Origin: Methanothrix sp.
GTDB lineage: Archaea; Halobacteriota; Methanosarcinia; Methanotrichales; Methanotrichaceae
Reading direction: 5' to 3'
NCBI GenBank assembly: GCA_025361645.1
Contig: JANYKI010000128.1
Coordinates: 1-43,840, forward strand
DNA length: 43,840 nucleotides
The notes under the pieces were generated by a model. That model saw only the letters and a program-made list of their open reading frames with translations, was not told the DNA's origin and did no database searches. A program made the position numbers and the translations under genes. Below, in pieces: positions 1-8,495 of the stretch. Every line of letters begins with the position of its first letter. The stretch's first letter is position 1.

Positions 1-247
1 CGAGTTCCACAAAAACAAGGATTGAAACGCCGTTGGGCAAGTGGTAGACGTAGAATGGGATAATCTCCGAGGGCGAGTTCCACAAAAACAAGGATTGAAA
101 CACATCACCGGATCTGCTAATCCTACAACGGCAGGCGCTCCGAGGGCGAGTTCCACAAAAACAAGGATTGAAACTTTCAGGAACAGAATGTGGAAAAACA
201 AGGGCAGTGACTCCGAGGGCGAGTTCCACAAAAACAAGGATTGAAAC
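1..247 (+). CRISPR. CRISPR array, trailer end (3 full repeats plus 1 cut by window edge)
   Basis: The 37-bp repeat CTCCGAGGGCGAGTTCCACA... ending in ATTGAAAC occurs at 65-101, 138-174 and 211-247, identical in all three, with its last 28 bp at 1-28. Spacers 29-64, 102-137 and 175-210 are each exactly 36 bp and unrelated. The ATTGAAAC end is the usual 8-nt crRNA 5' handle of type I and III systems, so transcription is read as plus and the leader should lie to the left, outside the window. No cas gene is present here. The last repeat shows no decay, which is slightly unusual for a trailer-end copy. Confidence 0.97.
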
Positions 248-429
248 GCCTTGTCACAGTCATAATTGGCCCGTCCGAGCAGCCTCCTCTTGATCATCTC
301 TTCCACCTCGCCGGGCCGGGCACCGAAGACCTCCGCCAGGATCTCCTTGGCCGTCTCCAGCTCCATGGCCCTGATGCTGACCGCCCGTCTGGGCTCGATC
401 GCTCTGCGCAGCTTCCAGGGCCAGCTCAT
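248..429 (-). pseudogene. Small hypothetical ORF running into the CRISPR array
   Basis: Reading minus from ATG 429, about 60 codons (MSWPWKLRRAIEPRRA..., then MELETAKEILAEVFGARPG) stay open to 248. The frame then continues without a stop through the repeats to the window edge, so it has no stop of its own. Its ATG overlaps the TGA of the upstream ORF (426-428) in an ATGA, the usual coupling of genuine gene pairs. The helical EILAEVFGARPGEVEEMI segment looks like real protein. I infer that the 3' end was replaced by the array. Function unknown. It is absent from the ORF track because it never terminates. Confidence 0.45.
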
Positions 430-734
430 GAATAGGCCTCCAGAGTTCTCTGGTTCTCCCTGGCCCGCGGGTGGGTTTTGGCCGTCAGCCTTGGAATTTC
501 ACGGGGGCCTTCTTCGAAGTAGAACACCCGGTCGGCATTCTGCACCAGGACCTCAAACCTGCGGTCCAGCCTGGATAGGATGGCGGAGGAGTTGCCGGTG
601 ACGTAGAGCACCTTGAACCGTTGCAGATTCAGGTTGCGGTTCAGGGCCTGGATAAACATCTCCCTGGGAGCCGTCAGGGCATTGAAGGACCGGGGCCGGA
701 GGGGAGACTGTGGGAAGAAGCTCGAAGTCCATGC
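426..734 (-). pseudogene. Hypothetical gene fragment (C-terminal piece)
   Basis: The minus frame is open from 734 (in-frame TAA at 735-737) down to TGA 426. The only ATG gives MFIQALNRNLNLQRF at 659. The protein-like reading SFFPQSPLRPRSFNALTAPRE upstream of that ATG suggests the ATG is internal and the true N-terminus is missing. The segment FKVLYVTGNSSAILSRLDRR resembles an alpha/beta strand-turn-helix, but I cannot name the family. It is coupled by ATGA to the ORF that runs into the CRISPR array. It could instead be an intact 77-aa gene starting at 659. Confidence 0.4.
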
Positions 735-914
735 TTAAAGGCTGGAGCTACGGGGATATGAGGGCGAGCCGGGTGCGGGGCGAAAGTGATTGAAGAGACA
801 AAGAGCTAACCATAATAGCACTTGGCTGGAATGCATCCGAAGCCTATTAGGATGTGCAAAATTCTTCCGATCCCTCAAAAGCTTTTTCTTAAATCACATT
901 GACAATAAGTTGCT

Positions 915-1439
915 ATGGCGAATACCACTGGAGAATGGTTCGATAAGGGCAATGCATACTTTCTATCGGGCAAATATAGGGAGGCCATTAAGTGCTATGA
1001 CAAAGTTATCAAGATCGACCCCAAACGAGCATTAGTTTGGACGGGGAAAGGCCATGCTTTGAATTTATTAGGCAAATACAAAGATGCCATCGAATGTTAT
1101 GACAACGCTATCAAGATAAATTCGCAAGATTCGAATACATGGACTATGAAAGGCCTTTCTCTCAGTGGATTAGGCCAACGCGACGAAGCGATCAAGTGTT
1201 ATGAAGAGGCCATTAGGATAAATCCACGAAATGCTCTTGCCTGGAAAGGAAAAGGCTCTGCTCTTGGTCTATTGGGTAAAGACGATGAGGCTATTAAAGA
1301 CTTTGATAAGGCGATTGAGATAGACAAAAATGATGGTGAAGCCTGGTATGGCAAAGGCATCGGCCTTCAGAACCTTCATAGAGACTCTGAAGCTGAATCG
1401 GCATTTACTAAGGCGAAAGAGCTGGGATACAAATTTTAA
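915..1439 (+). CDS. Tetratricopeptide-repeat protein, cytoplasmic
   Basis: The 174-aa product is almost entirely TPR: four to five 34-residue units with the W-x-x-KG...A...Y..AI.CYDKAI.I pattern (for example WFDKGNAYFLSGKYREAIKC). TPR arrays are protein-protein interaction scaffolds; the partner is not visible here. There is no signal peptide. The ATG at 915 gives a product that begins just before the first repeat; the Shine-Dalgarno is weak. The preceding 740-914 stretch shows no gene and may hold the promoter. It stands alone, on the same strand as the DUF72 remnant 42 bp downstream. Confidence 0.85.
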   Translation: MANTTGEWFDKGNAYFLSGKYREAIKCYDKVIKIDPKRALVWTGKGHALNLLGKYKDAIECYDNAIKINSQDSNTWTMKGLSLSGLGQRDEAIKCYEEAIRINPRNALAWKGKGSALGLLGKDDEAIKDFDKAIEIDKNDGEAWYGKGIGLQNLHRDSEAESAFTKAKELGYKF

Positions 1440-1481
1440 TCCAAATTTCATGTTCAAAGATCTGGATTTAAGAGATGCAAA

Positions 1482-2360
1482 ATGACAATTCTCGTGGGCT
1501 GCAGCGGCTGGTCTTATGATGATTGGGGGGGAAATTTTACCCAATGGAGCTGGCCAAAAGGAAGGGCAATTGGTTCTCTTACTATGCCCTGTTCTTAAAC
1601 ACCGTAGAGATCAACAGCACCTTCTACCGGCCGCCGGGCGAGCTGCAGGTTCAGTCTTGGATAAAGAATGCCAAGGATTTGAAGGGCTTTGAGTACTCCG
1701 TCAAAGTGCCCCAGCTCGTCACTCACAAGGCGCTCGTGGAGGGAGACCCGGAGAAGGCCATCTTCTGGGCTACCTCCTTCGAGAAGACCTGCGTGAAGCA
1801 CCTGGCAAAAGCAGGTCTTTTGGGCGGCGTGCTGCTACAGCTATCCCCCTACTTCAAGAATGAAGCCTCCGCTCTCGCCACGCTGAAAGGTGTTCTGGAT
1901 GCCGTTTCTCATGAAGAGTACAACTACGCCGTCGAGTTTCGGCATCGGAGCTGGCTGGACGATAGCCGCAAGGATATAGATCCTGTAACGCTGGAGGCTC
2001 TGAGTGATAGAAATGTCGCCAACGTCCTGATCGATGGCCTTGGGCATCATGCAGGCAAGGAGCAGACTGCGGATCATGCCTACGTGCGCTTCCATGGCCG
2101 GAACTACGATATCTGGTATAGTATAAGGGCGAGGAGGGAGGACGACCACAGGCTGAATAGATATGACTATCTCTACAAGAAGGAGCAACTTGAGACCTGG
2201 GTGCCTCGCATCAAGGAGGCCGAACTGAAGGCCGCCAAGGCGAGGGTGTACTTCAACAACCATTGCTCGATCCAAGTCTGTGAGGAACGCTTTTCTGCTC
2301 TGTGATCCTTGTATCCACGGCAAAAGCCCGGGGGGAACCTGCAATGATGAACTCAATTAA
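1482..2360 (+). pseudogene. DUF72 (YecE-like) family gene with two frameshifts
   Basis: Three frames must be joined to give a normal DUF72 protein. From ATG 1482 the frame reads MTILVGCSGWSYDDW, the family N-terminus. At the seven-G run 1525-1531 homology moves to another frame (GGKFYPMELAKR...VEINSTFYRPP) and continues to YFNNH near 2262. The family C-terminus (ARSKSVRNAFLL) then resumes one base later in the third frame, ending at TAA 2360. An eighth G, plus removal of one T after the YFNNH codons, would restore a single ORF. DUF72 proteins are TIM-barrel-like and of uncertain function. Two indels could be real decay or assembly error; the track ORF 1523-2305 (TTG start) is only the middle part. 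Confidence 0.8.
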
Positions 2361-2814
2361 TAGAAAAGCAACATTAATGGCCCTTGCACTCATAAGTTTA
2401 CTGCCTCTAGCGATAACGGGAGACTGCCTGGCGAGCCCGGAGGGGCAGATGAATGTCAACGCCTCCGGGCCGGCACGGATGTTTCCAGAGTCTCCCGTTG
2501 TCGTGAATGACGGTGGCCTGGACGAGGCGCTCAAGATCTACTCGCCTTTTGTTTTGGACTGCTGGGAGATAGGCTGCCGGCCCTGCCAGCTTATCGAGCC
2601 AAAGATAGACAAAATGGCGGAAGATTTTAAGGGCCGGATCGTATTCGCAAAGCTTTGTATCGATCGAAATCCCATAACTATGAGCAAGTATGGGGTATCA
2701 AGAACTCCAACCCTGCTTGTCTTCGAAAACGGCACTCTCGTGTATAAGCAGGTGGGCAATTATCCCCAAGAGGAGCTGGAGCACATAATTCTGACCGTCC
2801 TGCATATGCGATGA
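2344..2814 (+). CDS. Secreted thioredoxin-fold protein
   Basis: The 156-aa product starts at ATG 2344 behind a G-rich ribosome site. An N-terminal hydrophobic signal (ATLMALALISLLPLAI) is followed by a thioredoxin domain with active site GCRPC in place of WCGPC, and the conserved cis-Pro region RTPTLLVF. It probably acts outside the membrane as a thiol-disulfide exchanger. The track start at 2302 adds 14 residues in front of the signal peptide and is less likely. The start overlaps the tail of the broken DUF72 frame (ends 2360). Other thiol-redox proteins occur at 18.3-20.2 kb. Confidence 0.85.
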   Translation: MMNSINRKATLMALALISLLPLAITGDCLASPEGQMNVNASGPARMFPESPVVVNDGGLDEALKIYSPFVLDCWEIGCRPCQLIEPKIDKMAEDFKGRIVFAKLCIDRNPITMSKYGVSRTPTLLVFENGTLVYKQVGNYPQEELEHIILTVLHMR

Positions 2815-2820
2815 GGTCGC

Positions 2821-3147
2821 TTACCCCTTGTAGTCCCCGCCCATCAGCTCGCGAATGCGCTGTGCGATCTTGTGGCCATGCAACTTCGGCTCACGCCCCT
2901 CTCGCATCTCTCTATGGGCCAGCAGGGCAATAACCGCGACCGTTTCATTCCGATCTTCCGTGGGAATGATGGGGACGCCATAGTCCACAGCCACGGAAAT
3001 CATTGCTCCGCGAATAGATCCGGCATTCATCTAAGTGGTGTAAAGATCCCTGCCCTCTAAAATCAAAACCGGCCGCTCGTAAGTCCTGGCCAAATCCGCA
3101 ATCTGCCGGAATAAGTTTCTCTCCGGATCGATAATCGAGGCCACAAT
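2821..3147 (-). pseudogene. XPF/ERCC4-type nuclease remnant
   Basis: The minus strand reads ASIIDPERNLFRQIADLART...RPVLILEGRDLYTT, then an in-frame TAG (3030-3032 area), then MNAGSIRGAMISVAVDYGVP...ALLAHREM. This matches the second half of an ERCC4 nuclease domain. After REPKLHGHK it passes directly to IAQRIRELMGGDYKG, which in intact archaeal XPF-like proteins is the end of the helix-hairpin-helix domain, so the HhH core appears deleted. The N-terminal half, including the ERK catalytic region, is missing and homology stops abruptly near 3147. Truncation, nonsense codon and internal deletion together make it a dead gene. The track ORF 2821-3030 is its last part. Confidence 0.75.
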
Positions 3148-3570
3148 ATGGAGCCGGCCCAGAAGCATTTCCAGGTGGTGCTGAAGATGGAGGCACCCGA
3201 GGAGCGGCGCAGTCTGGCCAGAAATGGGCTCTCGAAGATTGCGGCCCGAGAGCTCAAGGCCCGTGGGCCACGCATGGATGCGGTCTTCTATCTGCTGGAT
3301 GCCATGCGGCTGTTTCGCGGCAAGTCGCTGCAGGAGATCCAGGAGATGACCTTCGAGATCGGCATGCTGGGCAAGTACGGGCTGGATATCAACGATCCTC
3401 AGGAGAGCCACGTCCTGCGGACGCTGCCGGGGAGGACCTCTTCTGCGCTGCAGCTCATCTGCATCATGTATGCCGGCTTCAAGAGGATCGAGCCGGGGAT
3501 GGATATCGGGGTGGACTTGGGCGAGGAGTGGGGGATGGCGGATAGGGTGGAGAGAGAGGAAGGCCCATAA
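3148..3570 (+). pseudogene. N-terminally truncated conserved protein (C-terminal fragment)
   Basis: The 140-aa ORF begins at ATG 3148, exactly where the nuclease remnant on the other strand loses homology. It reads as the end of a larger conserved protein (FEIGMLGKYGLDINDPQESH, LRTLPGRTSSALQLICIMYA). I recognise the pattern as a conserved C-terminal domain but cannot name the family with confidence. There is no ribosome site in front of 3148. The head-to-head abutment with another broken gene points to a rearrangement breakpoint. It might still be expressed as a 140-aa protein. Confidence 0.5.
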
Positions 3571-3965
3571 GGTGGACTCACGGGAGCTGGCCAGGGATGC
3601 CCGATCCCTGCACAAGGCCGCCCGTGCACCCGCAGCTCGCCCCTAGGGCAAGGGCTGCAAGGGGGAAGGCGCGACCCTGGCACAGGCCGAGGCCCTCAAG
3701 CCCCAGGCCCGCCGGGAGGACCTGACTGTGTGGGAGATGAAGAGCCATCCCTCGCACCCGTGCCCCTGGGCCCGCTTGCCCGTTGCAGCATCATGCAATT
3801 GAGTTTGACACGCGCGGCGAGCTTGGAGCTTTGCATCTGTTGCAGAAGGGCAAGACCAAAGAGGTACGCATAAACCTGATCGAGAAGAAACTGCTTTAAA
3901 TTTGGGCGAAAAAGCCATATCCCATTGACGGCATAGATCACCGACAATTCTCATGGAGGATCCAG
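3571..3965. other. Degraded coding-like region, no intact gene
   Basis: About 395 bp without a supportable gene. Short plus-strand stretches look like former coding sequence: LARDARSLHKAARAP just after 3570, and EFDTRGELGALHLLQKGKTK ending at TAA near 3898. They are in different frames and have no starts. The track's minus ORFs here (3643-3954, 3696-3947) look like shadows. The last bases carry GGAGGATCC, the ribosome site of the next gene. Confidence 0.5.
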
Positions 3966-4328
3966 ATGGTTATAGAAAGCGAATTCAGAGGTAAATGGAA
4001 AGTCATCGAAGCCGTGGATATGGTGGAAGATTATCTCAGCCAATCTCCTGACCCACATCTTCTGATAATAGTGGATGAAAAAAACGAGATAACAGGAAGC
4101 TATCAGTTTGGCACCCAGGATGGCTACATCGATGGCCTATTCGAGAAGGATGAAGAATGTCTGAAGTTGATTTTCTCCTTTGAAGGCTGGGACGAGGCAG
4201 ATCTGGTAAACGGCTCTGGAACTTTCTCGGTTGAATCCGGGGACACGTATCTCTTGACGATGAACTACGAAAATGGCAATACTTTCAGCTTCAGATGCCA
4301 GGCAACACAGAACGATCTTACTAACTAG
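3966..4328 (+). CDS. Small hypothetical protein
   Basis: The 120-aa product has a clear ribosome site (GGAGGATCC, 5-9 nt before ATG 3966). It is acidic and looks beta-rich: GKWKVIEAVDMV, ITGSYQFGTQDGYIDG, GSGTFSVESGDTYLLTMNYE. This alternation of short strands suggests a small beta-barrel or lipocalin-like fold. There is no signal peptide, metal site or membrane segment. It is followed after 38 bp by the SNF2 helicase on the same strand, so co-transcription is possible. Family not recognised. Confidence 0.7.
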   Translation: MVIESEFRGKWKVIEAVDMVEDYLSQSPDPHLLIIVDEKNEITGSYQFGTQDGYIDGLFEKDEECLKLIFSFEGWDEADLVNGSGTFSVESGDTYLLTMNYENGNTFSFRCQATQNDLTN

Positions 4329-4366
4329 TATCGATCCGATTACATCGCTTACGAAGGTTCGAATAC

Positions 4367-7300
4367 ATGCAGGTCTTACACTCTCTCTGGGACACGGAAA
4401 CTTTCTACATATGGGCCGAATCCTCAGCTTTGCCCCTCTCTGTCGGCAAATCAGATGGTCGCAGGAAAAAGCATCCATCGTCTCATCTCCATCCCTTTGC
4501 CCTGCCCGGTGTAGAGCTCAAGAAGCTTTTTTCACAGATATTACCCAGGGGCGGCGACGGCTGCCGGGTGGAAGCACTGTCTCTTCGCCTTCCTGCAGGT
4601 ATTTCCGGACCTCTTCCTTCCCCCTGGCTTTTGCGGGAGGACTACCTATCTGAAAAACCATCTCTACTGGGCACCTACTCCGTCCCGACCCTGGCCCTGG
4701 AACCCGGCCCCGCCCTCGATCTTCTCCTGGAATTGCCCATCCATCCACCTTTTGGCACAGCTTATGCAAACTCCCTGCTCTTCTGGTCACAGCTGGCCCT
4801 CTTTTCTCTGGAGCTAGTATCGCGTGAGCAGTTTGTGCCCGCCGTCCGGAAAAGCAGAGCCCTCTGGAATGCGGTGATTGACGAGCCGGATCAAGAGCGT
4901 CTCAATATCTTCAGCAGGTCCCTGCCGCCCAGTTGTCGTGGTCTGTCGCCCCTGCCTCTCCCATCGCCTGAACAGGCCCCGATGGCCACCCCCTCCCGCC
5001 TGGTCCACAGCTTCGTGAACATCGCTGTGGACGCACTGGTGCATAGCAGCCTGAACGGGGTCAGTCTCCTGCCTGCTAAGCGAGGCCGCAAGCCCAAGAT
5101 TGTCCCACTGCCGATTCAATTCCTCTCCGCCCTCACCTGCCAGGAGACGGACCTGTCTGCCTCTGCCCCGGATCTGGCCTCCTTCTCTTTAAAGATGGAC
5201 GCCTGGACGGCACAAATCCATCCAAAAATTGAGGACGTTCCTTTTCGCACCTGCTTTCGCCTGGAAGCACCAGGACTTGAAAAAGCCGCCTGGTGTCTCG
5301 CCTTCTTCCTCCAGGCCAAGGATGACAGAAGCCTGCTGGTTCCGGCAAAAGAGGTATGGCAGACCAAATCTCGTGCCCTCACCTTCCTCAAGAAACGGCT
5401 CAAAAATCCTCAAGAGCAACTCCTGGCCGACCTTGGCAAAGCATCTAGGGTCGTTCCTCTGATGGAGAAGTGCCTGGAGAGCGCCCGCCCCACCGGCCTG
5501 GAGATGCAAACCGAGGAGGCCTATTCCTTCCTGCGGGAGTCGGCTCCTCTCCTGGAGCAGAATGGTTTCGGGGTGCTGCTGCCCTCCTGGTGGGAGAAGC
5601 CCGATTCGCGCCTGGGCATAAAGCTGCAGCTCAAAGGTGCGGTTAAAAAAGAGGGCCAGGTCGGCCCGGCCTTCTTCGGGCTCGACTCTCTGGTCAGTTA
5701 CGACTGGCAGCTCTCCTTAGGCGGCGATATCCTCACCAAGGCCGAATTCGCCGAGCTGTCCCGCCTCAAGGTCCCCCTCATCCAGATAAGGGGTGAGTGG
5801 ATGGAGCTTCGCTCCACAGAGATCGAGGCCGCCATTGCCTTCTTCCAGAAGAACCAGGACAGAGAGATGACCCTGGCTGAGGCTCTGCGCCTGGGCCAAA
5901 GCCTTCCCGGCCAGAGTCTTCCCGATGTTGATTCAACCCTACCCGTTCTCGGTGTTCAGGCAGAGGGCCAGATCGAACAAATGCTTAACGCCCTGGCCAA
6001 TCCCGGCAGTCTGGAGGAGGTCTTGCCGCCCCAAGAGTTCCAGGGCACACTACGCCCTTACCAGCTGCGGGGCGTCTCCTGGCTGGAATACCTGCACAGG
6101 ATAGGTCTCGGAGCCTGTCTGGCGGACGATATGGGCCTGGGAAAGACTGTGGAGCTGATAGCTTTTCTCCTGCGTGAACGAGAGCATGAAGATAGGTCCA
6201 AAGACCCCCTCCAGCCGGCTCTTCTCATCTGTCCCATGTCCGTGGCCGGCAACTGGCAAAAGGAGCTGGAGCGTTTTGCCCCCAGCCTGCGGGTCCTGGT
6301 GCATCATGGCCACAATCGTCTCACAGGTCCCGGCTTCCTGCAAGAGGCAACAAAGAACGACGTGGTCATCACCACTTATGCTCTCGCCCAGAGAGACGAG
6401 GAGCATCTGTCTGCCGTCACCTGGAGCCATTTGATCCTGGATGAGGCCCAGAATATCAAGAACCAGGCCGCTCGGCAGACCCAGTCCATAAAACGGCTCC
6501 ATTCAGGGCAGAAGATCGCTCTCACCGGAACCCCAGTCGAGAACAGGCTCTCCGAGCTATGGTCTATCATGGATTTTCTCAATCCCGGCTACCTGGGGTC
6601 TTTTCAATCTTTCCGCAAGAATTTCGTGCTGCCAATTGAAAAATACAAAAATAAGAGCTGCTCCGAGACGCTGCGCTCCATAATTCAACCTTTTGTCCTG
6701 CGTCGGCTCAAGACCGATCCAACCGTTATCCAGGATCTGCCTGAGAAGATGGAGATGCGGGTCAACTACAATCTCACCGCTGAGCAGGCATCGCTTTATG
6801 CCGCCGTGGTCGAGGAGATGCTCAGCCGCATAGAATCGCTGGACGGCATAGAGCGCAGAGGTATGATCCTGGCCGCTCTGACCAAGCTGAAGCAGATCTG
6901 TAACCACCCTGCCCTCTTCTTGCAGGACGGAAGTGCTCTGGCGGGCCGTTCAGGAAAGCTCTCCCGTCTGGAGGAGATGCTTTATGAGGTCTTAGCCGGT
7001 GGCGACAAGGCCTTGATCTTCACCCAGTATGCCGGAATGGGGGCCATGCTCAGACACCATCTTCAGGAGAAGCTGGGAGTCGAGGCCCTGTTCTTGCACG
7101 GAGGAACCTCCCGAAAGCAGAGAGATGATATGGTCCAGAGGTTCCAGGCGGGTGGATCGCCCATATTCATACTCTCTTTAAAGGCGGGCGGCTCTGGCCT
7201 CAACCTGACCCGAGCGAGTCACGTCTTTCACTTTGATCGATGGTGGAACCCTGCCGTGGAAAATCAGGCAACCGATCGCGCCTTTCGTATCGGTCAGAAG

Positions 7301-7501
7301 AAGAACGTCTTTGTCCACAAGTTCGTGTGTCTCGGCACTCTGGAAGAGCAGATAGACCGGATGATCGAGCAGAAGAAGGCCCTGGCTGAATCGGTAATAG
7401 GGACTGGTGAGTCCTGGCTGACGGAGCTTTCCAATGAGGCGTTAAGAGATATGCTCTCCTTGCGGCGGGATGCCGTAAGTAGCGAGGATGATGATAAATG
7501 A
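4367..7501 (+). CDS. SNF2-family DEAD/DEAH-type helicase
   Basis: The 1044-aa product has an N-terminal half of about 550 residues typical of bacterial/archaeal SNF2 proteins, then the two-lobed Swi2/Snf2 motor. Visible motifs are LADDMGLGKT (Walker A, about residue 585), LDEAQNIKN (DEAQ box, about 690), LTGTPVENRLSELWS (motif III), LSLKAGGSGLNLTRASHVF (motif V, about 940) and TDRAFRIGQ (motif VI). It is a dsDNA translocase that remodels protein-DNA complexes. Its stop overlaps the start of the SWIM gene (ATGA at 7498), a pairing known for this family. The ATG at 4367 gives the expected VLHSLWDTETFYIWAE start. Confidence 0.95.
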   Translation: MQVLHSLWDTETFYIWAESSALPLSVGKSDGRRKKHPSSHLHPFALPGVELKKLFSQILPRGGDGCRVEALSLRLPAGISGPLPSPWLLREDYLSEKPSLLGTYSVPTLALEPGPALDLLLELPIHPPFGTAYANSLLFWSQLALFSLELVSREQFVPAVRKSRALWNAVIDEPDQERLNIFSRSLPPSCRGLSPLPLPSPEQAPMATPSRLVHSFVNIAVDALVHSSLNGVSLLPAKRGRKPKIVPLPIQFLSALTCQETDLSASAPDLASFSLKMDAWTAQIHPKIEDVPFRTCFRLEAPGLEKAAWCLAFFLQAKDDRSLLVPAKEVWQTKSRALTFLKKRLKNPQEQLLADLGKASRVVPLMEKCLESARPTGLEMQTEEAYSFLRESAPLLEQNGFGVLLPSWWEKPDSRLGIKLQLKGAVKKEGQVGPAFFGLDSLVSYDWQLSLGGDILTKAEFAELSRLKVPLIQIRGEWMELRSTEIEAAIAFFQKNQDREMTLAEALRLGQSLPGQSLPDVDSTLPVLGVQAEGQIEQMLNALANPGSLEEVLPPQEFQGTLRPYQLRGVSWLEYLHRIGLGACLADDMGLGKTVELIAFLLREREHEDRSKDPLQPALLICPMSVAGNWQKELERFAPSLRVLVHHGHNRLTGPGFLQEATKNDVVITTYALAQRDEEHLSAVTWSHLILDEAQNIKNQAARQTQSIKRLHSGQKIALTGTPVENRLSELWSIMDFLNPGYLGSFQSFRKNFVLPIEKYKNKSCSETLRSIIQPFVLRRLKTDPTVIQDLPEKMEMRVNYNLTAEQASLYAAVVEEMLSRIESLDGIERRGMILAALTKLKQICNHPALFLQDGSALAGRSGKLSRLEEMLYEVLAGGDKALIFTQYAGMGAMLRHHLQEKLGVEALFLHGGTSRKQRDDMVQRFQAGGSPIFILSLKAGGSGLNLTRASHVFHFDRWWNPAVENQATDRAFRIGQKKNVFVHKFVCLGTLEEQIDRMIEQKKALAESVIGTGESWLTELSNEALRDMLSLRRDAVSSEDDDK

Positions 7502-8391
7502 GCCCTTATTGGAATTACTACGAAAAGACTTCGCCAAAGGCGGTCAAGAACGGCCTGAAGGCCAAGAGTAAGCGTGGCTCCATCGGAGAGACCTGGTGGT
7601 CAAAACGATGGGTCAGTGTTCTTGAGTCCTTCGATATGGGCGCCAGGCTCTCGCGTGGTAAAAGCTATGCCCGAAAAGGCCAGGTCATCTCCATCGATAT
7701 CGAGCCGGGAGTGGTGCAGGCCCGTGTGCAGGGCTCATTTGCGAAGCCCTATGATGTATCGATAAAACTGGTACCCCTATCATCGCAAGAGTGGGAGAAA
7801 GCCATAGCTGCCATGGCCTCTAAAGCGGTATTCTCAGCCCGCCTGCTCTCCGGGGAGATGCCGCAAACAATCGAGGAAGCATTTTCCGATTGCGGCATAT
7901 CTCTCTTTCCCAGGAAGGGCGCGGATCTGTTGACGGATTGCTCCTGTCCGGATTGGTCCAACCCCTGCAAGCACATAGCTGCCGTCTATTATCTCTTGGC
8001 TGAGCAGTTCGATCATGATCCTTTTCTCATCTTCAAGCTTAGGGGCAAATCCAAAGAGGAGATCGTCGAGGCCCTGCGTAGTTTCCGTTCTGCCGGGGCG
8101 AAAGAAGAATCCGAGCGCTCTCGCTCTCCCGATTCTGTCTCTGTCTCCCTCATCGAGGATAAGGCCAGGCCTCTGGAAGAGTGCCTGGATTGTTTCTGGC
8201 AAAAAGGAAGCGAGCTTGATTTGCTGGTGATCAATCCCAAGAGTCCGCCGGTGGAGAACGCAGTCCTAAAAATACTTGGAGAAGCCCCCATCTCCATTGG
8301 CCGGGCCAATTTGGCTGGCTTGCTCAAAAAGGCATACGTAATAGCAGGTCAGGCCGCACTCCAGAAGGCCGCGAGGGGAAGCGAAGATTAA
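7498..8391 (+). CDS. SWIM zinc-finger protein
   Basis: The 297-aa product begins in the ATGA overlap with the SNF2 gene. The SWIM finger is seen as CSCPDWSNPCKHIAAVYY (CxC...CxH, about residues 148-162), a predicted zinc-binding, nucleic-acid or protein contact module. The N-terminal region (TWWSKRWVSVLESFDMGARL, then ARKGQVISIDIEPG) is the conserved block of SNF2-associated SWIM proteins. The C-terminal third is less conserved. Overlap and family knowledge imply that it works with the helicase as a subunit. The operon ends just after, at a T-run. Confidence 0.92.
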   Translation: MSPYWNYYEKTSPKAVKNGLKAKSKRGSIGETWWSKRWVSVLESFDMGARLSRGKSYARKGQVISIDIEPGVVQARVQGSFAKPYDVSIKLVPLSSQEWEKAIAAMASKAVFSARLLSGEMPQTIEEAFSDCGISLFPRKGADLLTDCSCPDWSNPCKHIAAVYYLLAEQFDHDPFLIFKLRGKSKEEIVEALRSFRSAGAKEESERSRSPDSVSVSLIEDKARPLEECLDCFWQKGSELDLLVINPKSPPVENAVLKILGEAPISIGRANLAGLLKKAYVIAGQAALQKAARGSED

Positions 8392-8401
8392 CGGTTTATC
8401 G

Positions 8402-8408
8402 CATTTTT
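8402..8408 (+). terminator. T-run after the SNF2-SWIM operon
   Basis: GCATTTTTTGG lies 11 nt after the SWIM stop codon. Archaeal RNA polymerase terminates at runs of T on the coding strand, and the next gene has its own TATA box, so this is a plausible terminator. There is no clear hairpin. Confidence 0.45.
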
Positions 8409-8450
8409 TGGTCCTGACAAACTCTTCTTTGGACCGGCCACCGAGCAGCC

Positions 8451-8458
8451 TATAAATA
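8451..8458 (+). promoter_or_regulatory. TATA box of pspA
   Basis: TATAAATA lies about 45 nt before the pspA start, placing the predicted transcript start near 8478-8482. This would give a short leader that includes the AAGGAG ribosome site at 8482-8487. Confidence 0.65.
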
Positions 8459-8495
8459 GTTTGGAGAATATTACCGAACTTAAGGAGTGTATGAT

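Noticed and set aside
3643-3954. Minus-strand ORFs of 83 and 103 aa
   Set aside because: No ribosome site or recognisable motif; plus-strand traces of old coding sequence explain the region better.
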